Shown here: positions 42,491 through 51,444 of the stretch, piece by piece
How positions within the stretch are numbered: position 1 is the first letter of the stretch
How the letters are laid out: every line of letters starts with the position of its first letter
Assembly (NCBI GenBank): GCA_036676195.1
Contig: JAKFDK010000020.1
Coordinates: 1-60,002, forward strand
Origin: JAKFDK01 sp036676195
GTDB taxonomy: Bacteria; Bacillota; Sulfobacillia; Symbiobacteriales; ZC4RG38
DNA: 60,002 nt
Reading direction: 5' to 3'
The notes under the pieces: model-generated
Database searches by the model: none
What the model was told of the DNA's origin: nothing
Seen by the model: the letters and a program-made list of their open reading frames with translations, nothing else
Position numbers and translations under genes: made by a program

Positions 42491-42892
42491 GTGAAGATCG
42501 ATGACAGTAAGTACGACTCTAGTGGACAATTGAAGAATGGTCTTTTCGAAGAGCACTTCAAGGATGGCACGTTGTCCTGTGTTGGTGAATACATCAACGG
42601 CGAAAAGGCAGGCGAGTGGAAGTATTACTTCCGTAATGGGATGGTACAGGCCATTGGAAGATACTCAAACGGCAAATTGATAGACAAGTGGACATGGTAC
42701 CGCCAGAATGGGCAGTTGATGCAGACCGGTACGTTCGAGGAAGAGAAAAAGGTAGGGCTCTGGAAAAGATATCATCCCAATGGAGCGCTATATGATGAAG
42801 GCCAGTACATTAACGATAAGAAGGTCGGTGAATGGCGGATTTACGATTCCAATGGAAATCTGAGCAGGACAACGTATCATAAGGGTCATTAG
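42491..42892 (+). CDS. MORN-repeat / YwqK-type antitoxin-like protein
   Basis: A 133-residue protein with about five MORN-like repeats of the pattern G-x-W-x-x-Y-x-x-N-G (GEWKYYFRNG, DKWTWYRQNG, GLWKRYHPNG, GEWRIYDSNG). YwqK proteins of this design are immunity partners of polymorphic nuclease toxins in Bacillus, but no toxin gene is adjacent. GTG 42491 follows GGGGTGGT. The gene is markedly more AT-rich than its surroundings, which suggests horizontal gain. A longer in-frame start at 42242 would fuse it to an unrelated DUF1905 piece. Confidence 0.7.
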   Translation: MKIDDSKYDSSGQLKNGLFEEHFKDGTLSCVGEYINGEKAGEWKYYFRNGMVQAIGRYSNGKLIDKWTWYRQNGQLMQTGTFEEEKKVGLWKRYHPNGALYDEGQYINDKKVGEWRIYDSNGNLSRTTYHKGH

Positions 42893-42969
42893 GACAATGA
42901 TCATCCTGGCAGTAGGGAGACAGGCCACCACCGGTCGGCGCGGTAGGTTTTGCGCTCGACTGAAACGTA

Positions 42970-42999
42970 GGCAGGCAGGGGTGAATACCTCTGCCCGCC
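42970..42999. terminator. hairpin terminator between convergent genes
   Basis: A 12-position stem with 11 pairs (42970-42981 with 42988-42999) and a 6-base loop, then CGTTTGTC on the plus strand. It separates the MORN gene from the CorC-like gene. Confidence 0.7.
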
Positions 43000-43044
43000 C
43001 GTTTGTCACGCTCCTGTGGCCGTTTTCATACACTACGCCCCCGG

Positions 43045-44349
43045 TTAAGCGACTGGGACCACTGCTGAGTCTCCGGTCAGAGGAATCGCCTTTACCCTGT
43101 CGATCCGGCGGCCTTCCATTTTTTCGACGATGAGGCGCCAGCCCTCCACCTCAACAGTCGCCCCTTCTTGCGGGATGGCCCCCAGGACGTGCAGGATGTA
43201 CCCGGCCAGAGTTTCATAATGGGGGCTCTCCGGTAGCTTAATGTTCAGCACCTCACTGACATCCGCGACGGACTCAGCGGCATCCAGAACCCGCTCCGTC
43301 GGTCCACCGGCAGGCGCCGCGGGAGGGGCTGCCTCACCGACCTCTCCCACGATCTCTTGCAGGAGGTCTTCCAGGGTGACCAGGCCGGCGATACCGCCGT
43401 ACTCATCGACCACAATGGCCATCTGTTCATCCAGGGCCTGCATATCCTTGAGCAACTCCAAGGCCCGCTTGGCTTCAGGGACGAACTGAGCCGGGCGCAT
43501 GACGGCCGAGATGGGCGTGCTGGCGGCCTTGTCATTCATGTGAAAAAGGATGTCCTTTACGGTAACGATCCCGACAATGTCATCGTAGTCTTCCTGGTAG
43601 ACCGGATATCGCCAGAATCCGTGCTTGCGCACTTCCATCAGGGCTTCGGTAAGTGAGGCGTCCAGGTGAATGCAAGCCATCTCCGGGCGAGGGACCATCA
43701 CCTGACGTACCAGGCGATCGCTAAAATCAAACACGCCCGTGATGAGCTTTTTCTCCTCTGCCTTGAGTTCCTGATGCTCCTCCACGTAGAACCGTAGCTC
43801 TTCCTCAGAAATGCTCTCTTCCTTCTGCTCCACCTGACCCCCGAGTAACCGCACCACCAGGTTGGTAGAAGCGGTCAGGAAGGCTGTGAACGGTCCGGCC
43901 GTCCTGGCCAGCATCTCAATCGGGCGGGCCACCGCCAGTGCGATGCGCTCCGGTGCCTGCAGGGCCAAGCGCTTTGGTACGAGCTCGCCGAGTACGAGCG
44001 TGACATACGAGACCAGCAGGGTGACAACCACCACGGCCACGGTATCAGCCAGCCCCGGCTGCAGGCCAAGGGACTGCAGGAAGGCCCCGAGGTCCTTGGA
44101 AATGCCCACCGCCGCTGATGCGCTGGCCAGGAATCCAGCCAGGGTGATGCCGACCTGGACGGTCGCCAGGAAACGGCTATGGTCCTCCATGAGACGCACC
44201 AGGGCCTGTGCCGCTCGACTGCCCTGCTCGGCCAACTGCCTGATTCGCACCGGCCGGGAGGACACCACCGCAATCTCACCGGCTGCAAAGAAGGCGTTCA
44301 GGAGAACCAGCCCCGCAATGAGGGCGAACTCCTGCCAATATTGACCCAC
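43045..44349 (-). CDS. CNNM/CorC (hemolysin C-like) CBS-domain membrane protein
   Basis: 434 residues. The DUF21 membrane domain with four helices (about 1-185, NAFFAAGEIAVVSSRPVRI) is followed by paired CBS domains (about 205-330, VMVPRPEMACIHLD and DEYGGIAGLVTLEDLLQEIVGE) and a C-terminal CorC_HlyC domain (about 340-425). Homologues such as YhdP and MpfA export Mg2+ in Bacillota. GTG 44349 follows GGAGG at 6 bases; an ATG at 44436 would extend into a remnant of another gene. It is a single-gene unit. Confidence 0.92.
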   Translation of the reverse strand: MGQYWQEFALIAGLVLLNAFFAAGEIAVVSSRPVRIRQLAEQGSRAAQALVRLMEDHSRFLATVQVGITLAGFLASASAAVGISKDLGAFLQSLGLQPGLADTVAVVVVTLLVSYVTLVLGELVPKRLALQAPERIALAVARPIEMLARTAGPFTAFLTASTNLVVRLLGGQVEQKEESISEEELRFYVEEHQELKAEEKKLITGVFDFSDRLVRQVMVPRPEMACIHLDASLTEALMEVRKHGFWRYPVYQEDYDDIVGIVTVKDILFHMNDKAASTPISAVMRPAQFVPEAKRALELLKDMQALDEQMAIVVDEYGGIAGLVTLEDLLQEIVGEVGEAAPPAAPAGGPTERVLDAAESVADVSEVLNIKLPESPHYETLAGYILHVLGAIPQEGATVEVEGWRLIVEKMEGRRIDRVKAIPLTGDSAVVPVA

Positions 44350-44368
44350 TAGTGTCCTCCACTCTTCG

Positions 44369-44461
44369 TTACGCAAGTGCTTTGAGGCGCTTGATGCGCC
44401 CGTCGATGGGCGGGTGCGTGCTGCAACCGCCGCCAAACAACAGGGCCCAGGTCTTCATGGT
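44369..44461 (-). pseudogene. C-terminal remnant of an M48 (HtpX-like) peptidase
   Basis: About 30 codons end in STHPPIDGRIKRLKAL, the characteristic C-terminus of M48 membrane-associated peptidases. The catalytic HEXXH domain is missing. It lies directly upstream of the CorC-like gene on the same strand. Confidence 0.6.
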
Positions 44462-44596
44462 GTTCACTGCCCTGTCCGCCACCTTATAAGGACGGAAGCG
44501 GTCCAGGGTAGGGGAATGCCTTCGTCGTTTAGGATCAGAAGCAACTGCTGAGCCAGGATCATCCCTTTTACGGCCAGTGCCGTGAGGACAGCCCGG

Positions 44597-44755
44597 GTAG
44601 ACTGGCATCGGAGTACAGGCGGTATTTGGTCTCACTGTGGGCTGCCGGCTGCAGGAGGCCAATCCGGGGTAGTAATCCACCGTGCGAGCGTTTACACCGG
44701 CTGCACGTGCCAGTTCACTGACCCGACTTCCCAAGCGGCTCCCTCCCGCTGTCAT
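44597..44755 (-). pseudogene. frameshifted N-terminal remnant of a MerR-family regulator
   Basis: The first frame reads VSELARAAGVNARTVDYY, and a second frame continues GLLQPAAHSETKYRLYSDASL. Together these match the MerR helix-turn-helix with a one-base frameshift near 44665. The effector half is absent. A long deletion seems to join it to the M48 tail at 44369-44461. Confidence 0.6.
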
Positions 44756-44885
44756 TCTTCGCTATCATACCATCCAGCAAACCGTACAGTAAAATGTAAT
44801 CGCTGATCGTGAGCATGTGCCGGGGGCCGGGTGATTCACCCGGCCCCCGGCGTATTTCCATAGTCGTGGCTCGAATTCAGCAATG

Positions 44886-44916
44886 TTGACATTGCATAAG
44901 AATTCATTCTAGAATG
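44886..44916 (+). promoter_or_regulatory. promoter and palindromic operator of the tetR-acyl-CoA operon
   Basis: -35 TTGACA (44886-44891), an 18-base spacer and the -10 TAGAAT (44910-44915). The -10 lies inside the perfect 12-bp palindrome CATTCTAGAATG (44905-44916). A second imperfect repeat (ACGAGCGTTC) follows at 44923-44932. This is the expected geometry for autorepression by the TetR protein that follows. Confidence 0.65.
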
Positions 44917-44961
44917 TTTTATAACGAGCGTTCAATATAAATGACTGCTGGAGGAAGGACC

Positions 44962-45582
44962 ATGTCGCCAAGGGTCGGGGTGGCCGCCGCCCGCCGGGAA
45001 CAGGTCAAGCAGGCCGCACTGGCCTGCCTGGTGGAAAACGGTTACGGCAACCTGTCTGTCAAAGCGATCGCCCGTCGGGCCGGCGTCAGCACCGGGGTGC
45101 TCTACCACTACTTTCGGAACAAGGACGACATCCTGATTCAATCGCTGGCGGCAGCCTTTGCCAACAGTGACCGGGATCTGCGCGTGGCGGTTGATCAGGC
45201 GGCGGCGGGCGCAGAACGGCTGCAGGTTTACCTGCGGCTGGCAGCGGCGCTGGGACCGGCTGATCCGGCCACCAGCAGCGTACTATTGAACGGGCTGGGG
45301 CAGGTGGAGTACTCCCCGGCCATCCGCGGCCGGCTGGCCCGGTTATTTGCCGACTTTCGCCACTATGCCCGGGAGGCGGTGCGGGGTGCACAAACCGCAA
45401 CCGACCCGGAACCGGCAACGGTCAGCCAGGAGGCCCGGGCAGCCCTGATTGTGGCCGTTGGACTGGGGTTGCTCTGCCAGTGGGCGGTCCAGCCCGGGTC
45501 GGTGGATGCGCATGCTTGCGGCGAGGAATTGCAATCCCTCTTCGCCGCCATTTCACGCCAGGGGGGACCGGCAAGTGTTTGA
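44962..45582 (+). CDS. TetR-family regulator of fatty-acid degradation operon
   Basis: A 206-residue TetR protein. The DNA-binding domain is at about 10-55 (LSVKAIARRAGVSTGVLYHYF, then NKDDIL). The C-terminal ligand domain is all-helical. ATG 44962 follows GGAGGAAGG. It overlaps the acyl-CoA dehydrogenase gene by 8 bases and precedes an acyl-CoA ligase, so it most likely behaves like Bacillus FadR, releasing DNA when long-chain acyl-CoA is present. The ligand is inferred from context. Confidence 0.9.
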   Translation: MSPRVGVAAARREQVKQAALACLVENGYGNLSVKAIARRAGVSTGVLYHYFRNKDDILIQSLAAAFANSDRDLRVAVDQAAAGAERLQVYLRLAAALGPADPATSSVLLNGLGQVEYSPAIRGRLARLFADFRHYAREAVRGAQTATDPEPATVSQEARAALIVAVGLGLLCQWAVQPGSVDAHACGEELQSLFAAISRQGGPASV

Positions 45583-46813
45583 TTTTCTGCTGACCGAAGC
45601 GCAAAGGCAGGTGCGGGACGAAGCCCGCCGTTTTGTCCGGGATGATGTGCCGGCACAGTTGCTGGTGGACATGGACGCGGACCAGGTGCAGTACCCTCGG
45701 GAATATGTGCAGAAGGCTGCCGAGCGGCAACTGCTGGGCCTGCGTTTTCCGACTGAATTTGGCGGGCGGGGCCTGGACTGGGTGACAGAGCTGGCGGTGA
45801 TTGAGGAGATTGGCGTGTTGGGCAGTTCCCTGGGGTGCCTGTACGCCCTGCCCAGCATCATTGGCGAGGCGATCAACCGGTTCGGTACCCGGGAGCAGAA
45901 GGAAAAGTACCTGCTGGCAACTCTGGAGGGGAAAAAGTTCACCGCCGAGGGCCTGACGGAGCCCCGCGGCGGCTCGGACTTCTTTGGTGCCACCACCACC
46001 GCAGTCCGCCAGGGCGACCACTACATTCTGCGGGGCCAGAAGCGCTTTGTGGTAGGCGCCGAGGGTGCCGATTACTTCCTGATTTATGCCCGGACCGACC
46101 CGAACGGGCCGCCGCACCAATCCATCAGCGCTTTCCTGGTGGACCGCGGCCCCGGCGTGGAGGTTGGCCACATTTACGGCCTGATGGGCTCCCGGGGCGG
46201 CGGGGCCGGCCGGGTGGTGTTCCGCGACGCGGTGGTGCCGGCGGAGAATCTGGTGGGCAAGGAGAACGGAGCAGCCGAGATTTTCTATCAGATGATGGTG
46301 CCCGAGCGCCTGACCAGTGCGGCCGGGGCCATTGGCATTGCCCGGGCCGCACTGGAGGTGGCTGCCCGGTACTCCACCCGGCGCAAGGCGTTCGGGCAGC
46401 GGATCAAGGACTACCAGGGGGTCAGCTTCAAGGTGGCCGATTCCAGCACGCTGCTGGATGCCGCCCGTGCCATCACGTACACCGCCGGCCGGGCGGAGGA
46501 CTCCGGTCAGCCGCCACAACTGGTGCGCCGCCTGGTGTCTGAAGCCAAGAAGTTTGCCACCGACGCGGCCTGGCAGATCACCAACGACGCCATGCAGATT
46601 CTGGGCGGCATCGGCTATACCAATATCTTTCCGGTGGAGCGCCTGCTCCGGGATGCCCGCCTGACCATGATCTGGACCGGCACCAACGAGATCATGAACC
46701 TGGTGATTCAGCACGAATATTACCGGGAACTGACCAGGCAATCCGGCGACCGCCGTGACATAGAAGGGGATGCGACTGCGGCCGGTCTGACGGAAGAAAA
46801 GGTTTACGAATAA
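45575..46813 (+). CDS. acyl-CoA dehydrogenase
   Basis: A 412-residue flavoprotein. The N-terminal helical domain (FDFLLTEAQRQVRDEARRF), the middle beta domain (TAEGLTEPRGGSDFFG, near 130-145) and the C-terminal domain with the RKAFGQ motif (about 270) and MQILGGIGYTNIFPVERLLRD (about 350-370) are all present. The flavin-binding WTGTNEIM comes near the end. It oxidises acyl-CoA to the enoyl-CoA in the first step of beta-oxidation; chain length is not evident. GTG 45575 has AGGGGGG upstream and overlaps tetR. Confidence 0.93.
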   Translation: MFDFLLTEAQRQVRDEARRFVRDDVPAQLLVDMDADQVQYPREYVQKAAERQLLGLRFPTEFGGRGLDWVTELAVIEEIGVLGSSLGCLYALPSIIGEAINRFGTREQKEKYLLATLEGKKFTAEGLTEPRGGSDFFGATTTAVRQGDHYILRGQKRFVVGAEGADYFLIYARTDPNGPPHQSISAFLVDRGPGVEVGHIYGLMGSRGGGAGRVVFRDAVVPAENLVGKENGAAEIFYQMMVPERLTSAAGAIGIARAALEVAARYSTRRKAFGQRIKDYQGVSFKVADSSTLLDAARAITYTAGRAEDSGQPPQLVRRLVSEAKKFATDAAWQITNDAMQILGGIGYTNIFPVERLLRDARLTMIWTGTNEIMNLVIQHEYYRELTRQSGDRRDIEGDATAAGLTEEKVYE

Positions 46814-46827
46814 CAGGAGGTGCAGCA

Positions 46828-48339
46828 ATGGGTGAACTGGTCCACAGGCTGCTGGAGCGCAACGCGCAGAAGTATCCGCAGGTACAAGCCCTGTGCGACC
46901 CGGCCAATGGAGTAAACTGGAGCTGGGCTGAATTGGACCGCCTGGCCGGCGCCGCTGCCCGGCAACTGGCGGCGGCCGGCGTGCAGCGGGGTGAGCGGGT
47001 GGTGCTGTTCATGCCGAACCGCCCGGAATTTGCCGTGGGCTACTTTGCCACCTTACGGGCCGGCGGCGTGGCGGTACCGGTGAACCCCCGCTTTACCGCA
47101 CCGGAACTGGCGCACATTCTGAAGAACAGCGGCGCTGCCGCTGTCGTGTACGACCCAGCCCTGGCCCAGGTGGCGACCCAGGCCGTGGCCCAGGCGGAAA
47201 GCACCGCGCAGTTGCTGTCGGCCCCGGCTTTGCTGGAGCCGGCGCCCGCCGGTGGGCTGCCGCTGCCCACTGACCTGACCCCGGATGATCTGGCTGAGCT
47301 GATCTACACCTCGGGCACCACGGGCGCCCCCAAGGCGGCCGTTCTCAGCCATGCCGCGGTCTACGCCACCTGCAGCATGTTTGCCTACGAACTGGACATC
47401 CGGCTGGGGGATCGGGTCCTGAGCCTCATGCCTATGACCCATTCCGCCGTTCTGAACCTGACCTTTCTGGGCGCCGCCTACGCCGGAGCGACCAGCGTCA
47501 TCGGCAACTATGCCCCGCAGGTGCTTCCGCAACTGGTCCAACAGGAGCGCTGCACGCACTTCTTCGGTGCGCCTGTGGCTTACCTGCTCAGCGGCAAGTT
47601 GCCGAATCTGGGCGAGTTTGACCTCAGTAGCATGAAGCGCTGGATCTACGGCGGCGCCCCCATGTCCAGGGAGCAGGTGCTGGCGGTCAGGGAGAAGTTC
47701 GGGCCGAACTTTGTGGCGGTCTACGGCCTGACCGAGGCCGGGCCCAACGGCACGGCCCTGTTCATGGCCGAACAGGTGGCACACGCCGGATCGGTCGGGC
47801 GCCGCGGCACCGTGAACACCGAGGTCCGGGTGGTCCGGCCCGACGGCAGTGAAACCGACCCGAATGAGGTCGGGGAGATCCTGCTGCGCACCTCATCGGC
47901 GATGAACGGGTACTGGCAAAACGAGGCGGCAACCCGGGAGACTCTGCGCGACGGCTGGATCTGGACCGGCGACCTGGCCCGGCGGGACGACGAGGGCTAC
48001 ATCTACGTGGTGGACCGGAAGAAGGACCTGATCATCACCGGTGGCGTCAACGTGTATCCGAAGGAGGTTGAAGACGTGCTGGCCCGGCACCCGGCGGTGG
48101 AAGAGTGTGCCGTGTTCGGCACCGCCCACCCGGAATGGGGTGAGTCGGTGGTGGCGGCCTACGTGCCCCGCGGCGGCGGTGCGGTGGCGGCGGCGGAACT
48201 GGATGCATTCTGCGCCGGGCAACTGGCCAGGTTCAAGGTTCCCCGCCAGTTCCACCCGATCGCGGCCCTGCCGCGCAACTCCAACGGCAAGATCCTGAAG
48301 CCGGTCCTCCGCCAGCAGTTCTCCGCGCCGTCAGACTGA
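46828..48339 (+). CDS. fatty-acid/acyl-CoA ligase (AMP-forming)
   Basis: A 503-residue ANL enzyme. A3 loop YTSGTTGAPKAA (about 154-165), A5 VYGLTEAGPNG (about 295-305), A7/A8 TGDLARRDDEGYIYVVDRKKDLI with the hinge, and the A10 lysine in PRNSNGKILKPVL (about 490). It activates a carboxylate as acyl-CoA. ATG 46828 follows CAGGAGGTG, 14 bases after the acyl-CoA dehydrogenase stop. With the TetR protein this forms a three-gene fatty-acid-use operon. Confidence 0.92.
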   Translation: MGELVHRLLERNAQKYPQVQALCDPANGVNWSWAELDRLAGAAARQLAAAGVQRGERVVLFMPNRPEFAVGYFATLRAGGVAVPVNPRFTAPELAHILKNSGAAAVVYDPALAQVATQAVAQAESTAQLLSAPALLEPAPAGGLPLPTDLTPDDLAELIYTSGTTGAPKAAVLSHAAVYATCSMFAYELDIRLGDRVLSLMPMTHSAVLNLTFLGAAYAGATSVIGNYAPQVLPQLVQQERCTHFFGAPVAYLLSGKLPNLGEFDLSSMKRWIYGGAPMSREQVLAVREKFGPNFVAVYGLTEAGPNGTALFMAEQVAHAGSVGRRGTVNTEVRVVRPDGSETDPNEVGEILLRTSSAMNGYWQNEAATRETLRDGWIWTGDLARRDDEGYIYVVDRKKDLIITGGVNVYPKEVEDVLARHPAVEECAVFGTAHPEWGESVVAAYVPRGGGAVAAAELDAFCAGQLARFKVPRQFHPIAALPRNSNGKILKPVLRQQFSAPSD

Positions 48340-48367
48340 CTGACGGTCCTGGCCGCCCCCTCCTATC

Positions 48368-48970
48368 TCACTTCTGGCACACGTGGACGAAGGCCAGCGG
48401 CAGGTTGAGCGGCACAAGGGTTGTTCTCATCCGGCTGAACCGCCGCAGCAGTTGCCCGCGCATGTGCAACGAGTACTGGAATTGAACGAACAGCCCGCCC
48501 GGCTTCAGCACACCGACCACTTCATCCATGATTTCTTCTCGCAGGTCGCGCGGGAGTACCGTCAGGGGCAGGCCGGAAACGATACAGTCCAGCCCGGGCA
48601 ACCCCAGTTCCCGGACGCTGTTCGCCAGTTCCAGGGCATCGGCCCGGTGATGAAAAGCCGGGAAGGCCGCCTCCAGGCGTGCCCGCATTTCGGGGTCCTG
48701 CTCATACACAACCATGGTGGTGTCCGGATGGATCCGTTCAGCAATGGCGCGGGTAAAAACGCCGGTACCGGCACCGAGCTCAGCCATGGTGCGCACCTGG
48801 TCCCACGCAATGGGCTCCATCATTTTGTTGGTCAGGAAACGAGAACTCGGGGTTACGCTGCCAACGGTTCGAGGCGAGCGCAGGAATTTAGCAAGGAACT
48901 CGAGCTTCTCACGGCACAGCGTACGGGGGAAAAACCTGGTCGGGAAACTAAGGTTATTGGTCACGTGCAT
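48368..48970 (-). CDS. SAM-dependent methyltransferase, phospholipid N-methyltransferase-like
   Basis: 200 residues. An N-terminal amphipathic stretch (FLRSPRTVGSVTPSSRFL) is followed by the SAM-binding motif I AELGAGTGVFTRAI (about 65-78), acidic YEQDP and the active-site-like VSGLPL. This order is typical of PmtA-type phospholipid methyltransferases and related rRNA dimethylases. ATG 48970 follows GGGGAGTG; an ATG at 49120 lies in non-coding sequence. It probably methylates phosphatidylethanolamine or a similar amine; the acceptor is inferred. Confidence 0.85.
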   Translation of the reverse strand: MHVTNNLSFPTRFFPRTLCREKLEFLAKFLRSPRTVGSVTPSSRFLTNKMMEPIAWDQVRTMAELGAGTGVFTRAIAERIHPDTTMVVYEQDPEMRARLEAAFPAFHHRADALELANSVRELGLPGLDCIVSGLPLTVLPRDLREEIMDEVVGVLKPGGLFVQFQYSLHMRGQLLRRFSRMRTTLVPLNLPLAFVHVCQK

Positions 48971-49184
48971 TTCGTTCACTCCCCAGTACTTAATTGATTC
49001 GACTTCGCACTGGAATACCTGGCAGAAAGGGAGTATGAAAGAAAAATATTTAAGGCCGCACTCCATGGAAAAAGGGCATGGGCGTTCAACTACCGGCCTA
49101 CGGCCAGTGGTTCCGCCCATGCCTGTTCCGCTTCACCGCCTCAACTGCCCCAACCCCGGCTCAGGCGGTATGACCGCCAAGCGC

Positions 49185-50183
49185 TTACTTGCCTGCGCCA
49201 TCCTGCAGCCACTGTAACTGCAGAGCAGCCGTCTGGTTGATCAGAGCCAGGTGGTCCAGCCGTGTGCCATGTTCGACATTATAGGGGCGATTAACCGCCC
49301 CCTGTAAGGCCGGGCTGTCCTTCAGGTAGCTGGGGTAGAACAGATCATAGCGGCCGGTGCCGTCGTAAACCGTCATATAGCGAATCTCCTCCGGCGTCTC
49401 GTCGCCGGCGTTCAGGTCAGCCAGCCACCGGCTGCCCGGCGCAATCTCCCGGCACACCCCGGGGTCGGTGGGGCGGCAGCCACCCAGGCCGTGGTTGGGG
49501 GCGGCAATGGCCACGAAGGATCGCACCCGGTTATAGGCACCGGTGTTCTTCAGCCACTTGCGAACCACCGTACCCCCCATGGAGTGGGAGACGATGTCCA
49601 CCTGGGTGACCTGGCTGTTCTTATGCTCCTGCAGCCAGGCGATCATATTCTCTACAAAGGCCTGCACAGTGGCGGCGCCGGGGTCGTTGGTGTCCAGGCG
49701 CTGCTGGCTGCCGTTACCATAGCTGAGGGCCCAGGTTTCACACGGGGTATAGCCGTGGGCCAGGTAATACTGCCGGACCTGGTCCCAGTCGTGGGCGTCC
49801 CGGGTGTTACCGTGGACGAACAGAACCGGAACCCGCTCTACGGTACCGCCGTCGGTGCGGCCGCTGCTGTCGCAGCCCCAACCGCCCACCGGCCGGCCGG
49901 TCATGTCACTGACGGGGACCTCGAACCCGGCCGGAAAGCCATCGGCATAGCGCCCGCCGTTGCCCGGCGGTTGGCCGGGGGTGCTGCTACCGGGTGGGAA
50001 CCAGGGGTAGCCGGGGGAACCGGGATCACTGCCGCCGGGTGGGAACCAGGGGTAGCCAGGGGTACCGGCCCCCGGGGGCTGCCAGGACGTTCCGGTGCGG
50101 GCCACTGCCCTGCCGGGCAGCACGGAAAACGTCAGTGCTGCCAGGGAGAGGGCCGCGCCCGCCATCTTCAACAACCGCAACAT
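49185..50183 (-). CDS. secreted triacylglycerol lipase
   Basis: A 332-residue exported alpha/beta hydrolase. The signal peptide is at about 1-27 (LKMAGAALSLAALTFSVLPG). It is followed by a proline/glycine linker with the module PGYPWFPPG twice (about 38-70), then the lipase domain. The oxyanion segment VPVLFVHGNTRDAHDW (about 116-131) and nucleophile VSHSMGG (about 193-199) are seen, with later aspartate and the C-terminal histidine in GTRLDHLALI. ATG 50183 follows GGAGGG. The linker may bind the wall or a surface. Confidence 0.9.
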   Translation of the reverse strand: MLRLLKMAGAALSLAALTFSVLPGRAVARTGTSWQPPGAGTPGYPWFPPGGSDPGSPGYPWFPPGSSTPGQPPGNGGRYADGFPAGFEVPVSDMTGRPVGGWGCDSSGRTDGGTVERVPVLFVHGNTRDAHDWDQVRQYYLAHGYTPCETWALSYGNGSQQRLDTNDPGAATVQAFVENMIAWLQEHKNSQVTQVDIVSHSMGGTVVRKWLKNTGAYNRVRSFVAIAAPNHGLGGCRPTDPGVCREIAPGSRWLADLNAGDETPEEIRYMTVYDGTGRYDLFYPSYLKDSPALQGAVNRPYNVEHGTRLDHLALINQTAALQLQWLQDGAGK

Positions 50184-50362
50184 GTTCCCTCCATATACTC
50201 CAGGTGCGGTTAAGTTTACATGGCCGGCGATCACCAGACAACAGCAGTTTACAGGCGCCTTTTTTTCCTGTCCATTCCATTCGGCGGGGGCGAACACGCG
50301 ACGCAGCCCTCGTCCCCCTACAGGACGAGGCACGGGGCGTGCCGGCCAACCACCGAGAAACC

Positions 50363-51175
50363 CTATTCTGAACGGCCAAAACCCAGTTCGGTCATGAGGC
50401 CCTGGAACTCCTCGGGATCCAGAGACTGCTGCCCATCGCTCAGAGCCTTGACCGGGCACGGGTGCACCTCAATCATCAAACCGTCGGCCCCTGCGGCCAG
50501 GGCGGCACGAGCCAGGGGAACCACCAGTTCCCTGCGCCCGCAGGCATGGCTGGGATCCACAATCACCGGCAGGTGCGTCTGCAGGTGGGTCAGCACCACA
50601 GCCGCCAGATCCAGCGTGTTGCGGGTGGCCGGTTCGTAGGTACGGATGCCACGTTCACACAGGATCACTCGCCGATTGCCCTTGGCGAGGATGTATTCCG
50701 CTGCCAGGAACCACTCTTCAATGGTGGCGGCGAACCCCCGTTTGAGGATCACCGGTTTGTCAACGGTCCCGACTTCCTGCAGGAGCGGGAAATTTTGCAT
50801 GTTGCGCGAGCCGATCTGCAGCACATCCGCATAGCGGCAGGTCAGTTCCAGATCCCGAACATCCAGCACCTCGGTCACCACCGGCAGGCCGGTATGCTGC
50901 CCCGCCTCCGCCAGCAATTCCAGTCCCTGCCGGCCCAGGCCCTGGAAACTGTAGGGGGAAGTGCGCGGCTTGAATACTCCCCCGCGCAGAATCCGGGCAC
51001 CGGCTTGCTGTACGGCGACGGCTGCCGCCAGGATCTGCTCGGCGGATTCCACCGAACAAGGACCGGCGATGACCACAGGTTGCCCGGCACCAACAGCAAG
51101 CCCAGGCATAATCTCGACCGGCCGCACCTTCCCGGCCCCCTGGGCTACCTGCAAACTTTGTGGCAGAGCCTGCAA
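50363..51175 (-). CDS. aroF: 3-deoxy-7-phosphoheptulonate synthase (DAHP synthase)
   Basis: A 270-residue beta/alpha barrel enzyme of the AroA-I-beta/KDO8P type. IAGPCSVES (about 36-44), FKPRTSPYSFQG (about 68-79), KPVILKRG and the metal-binding VDPSHACGRRE (about 207-217) are all present. It condenses phosphoenolpyruvate with erythrose-4-phosphate at the start of the shikimate pathway. It lacks the extra N-terminal ACT or chorismate-mutase-like domain, so feedback control is not expected from the protein alone. The TTG start at 51175 is weakly supported. It supplies chorismate, which the cluster at 34.4-39.5 kb could use. Confidence 0.92.
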   Translation of the reverse strand: MQALPQSLQVAQGAGKVRPVEIMPGLAVGAGQPVVIAGPCSVESAEQILAAAVAVQQAGARILRGGVFKPRTSPYSFQGLGRQGLELLAEAGQHTGLPVVTEVLDVRDLELTCRYADVLQIGSRNMQNFPLLQEVGTVDKPVILKRGFAATIEEWFLAAEYILAKGNRRVILCERGIRTYEPATRNTLDLAAVVLTHLQTHLPVIVDPSHACGRRELVVPLARAALAAGADGLMIEVHPCPVKALSDGQQSLDPEEFQGLMTELGFGRSE

Positions 51176-51347
51176 CTTGCCTCAACTCCCCCACGGACTG
51201 GTCTATCACCTGGACGTACGTGATGGGCCATGTGTTCCATACCAACTTATGTTGACCTGCGGCGGTGGTGCCTGGATATTCCCCCGAAAAAGCCCCGGCC
51301 CCTGCGCAGCCCATGCAAACTTCACAAGTCATCCCATTGTAACAAAG

Positions 51348-51378
51348 GAGTCGGCCCCCGCGCGGCGGGAACCGACTC
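51348..51378 (-). terminator. hairpin between small gene and aroF
   Basis: A 7-bp stem GAGTCGG/CCGACTC with a GC-rich inner part, followed on the minus strand by CTTTGTT. It likely ends the gene at 51445-51717. Confidence 0.55.
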
Positions 51379-51444
51379 TTTCCTGGCACTGTTACAGGGA
51401 CCTGGCTGCCGCCGGGGGCTTTCTGACGGGGGTGACCGCTGATT

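Noticed and set aside
51180..51347. Aromatic-amino-acid attenuator or T-box leader of aroF
   Set aside because: A possible leader frame has two tryptophan codons, but there is no T-box word, no antiterminator/terminator pair next to aroF and no ribosome site for the peptide.
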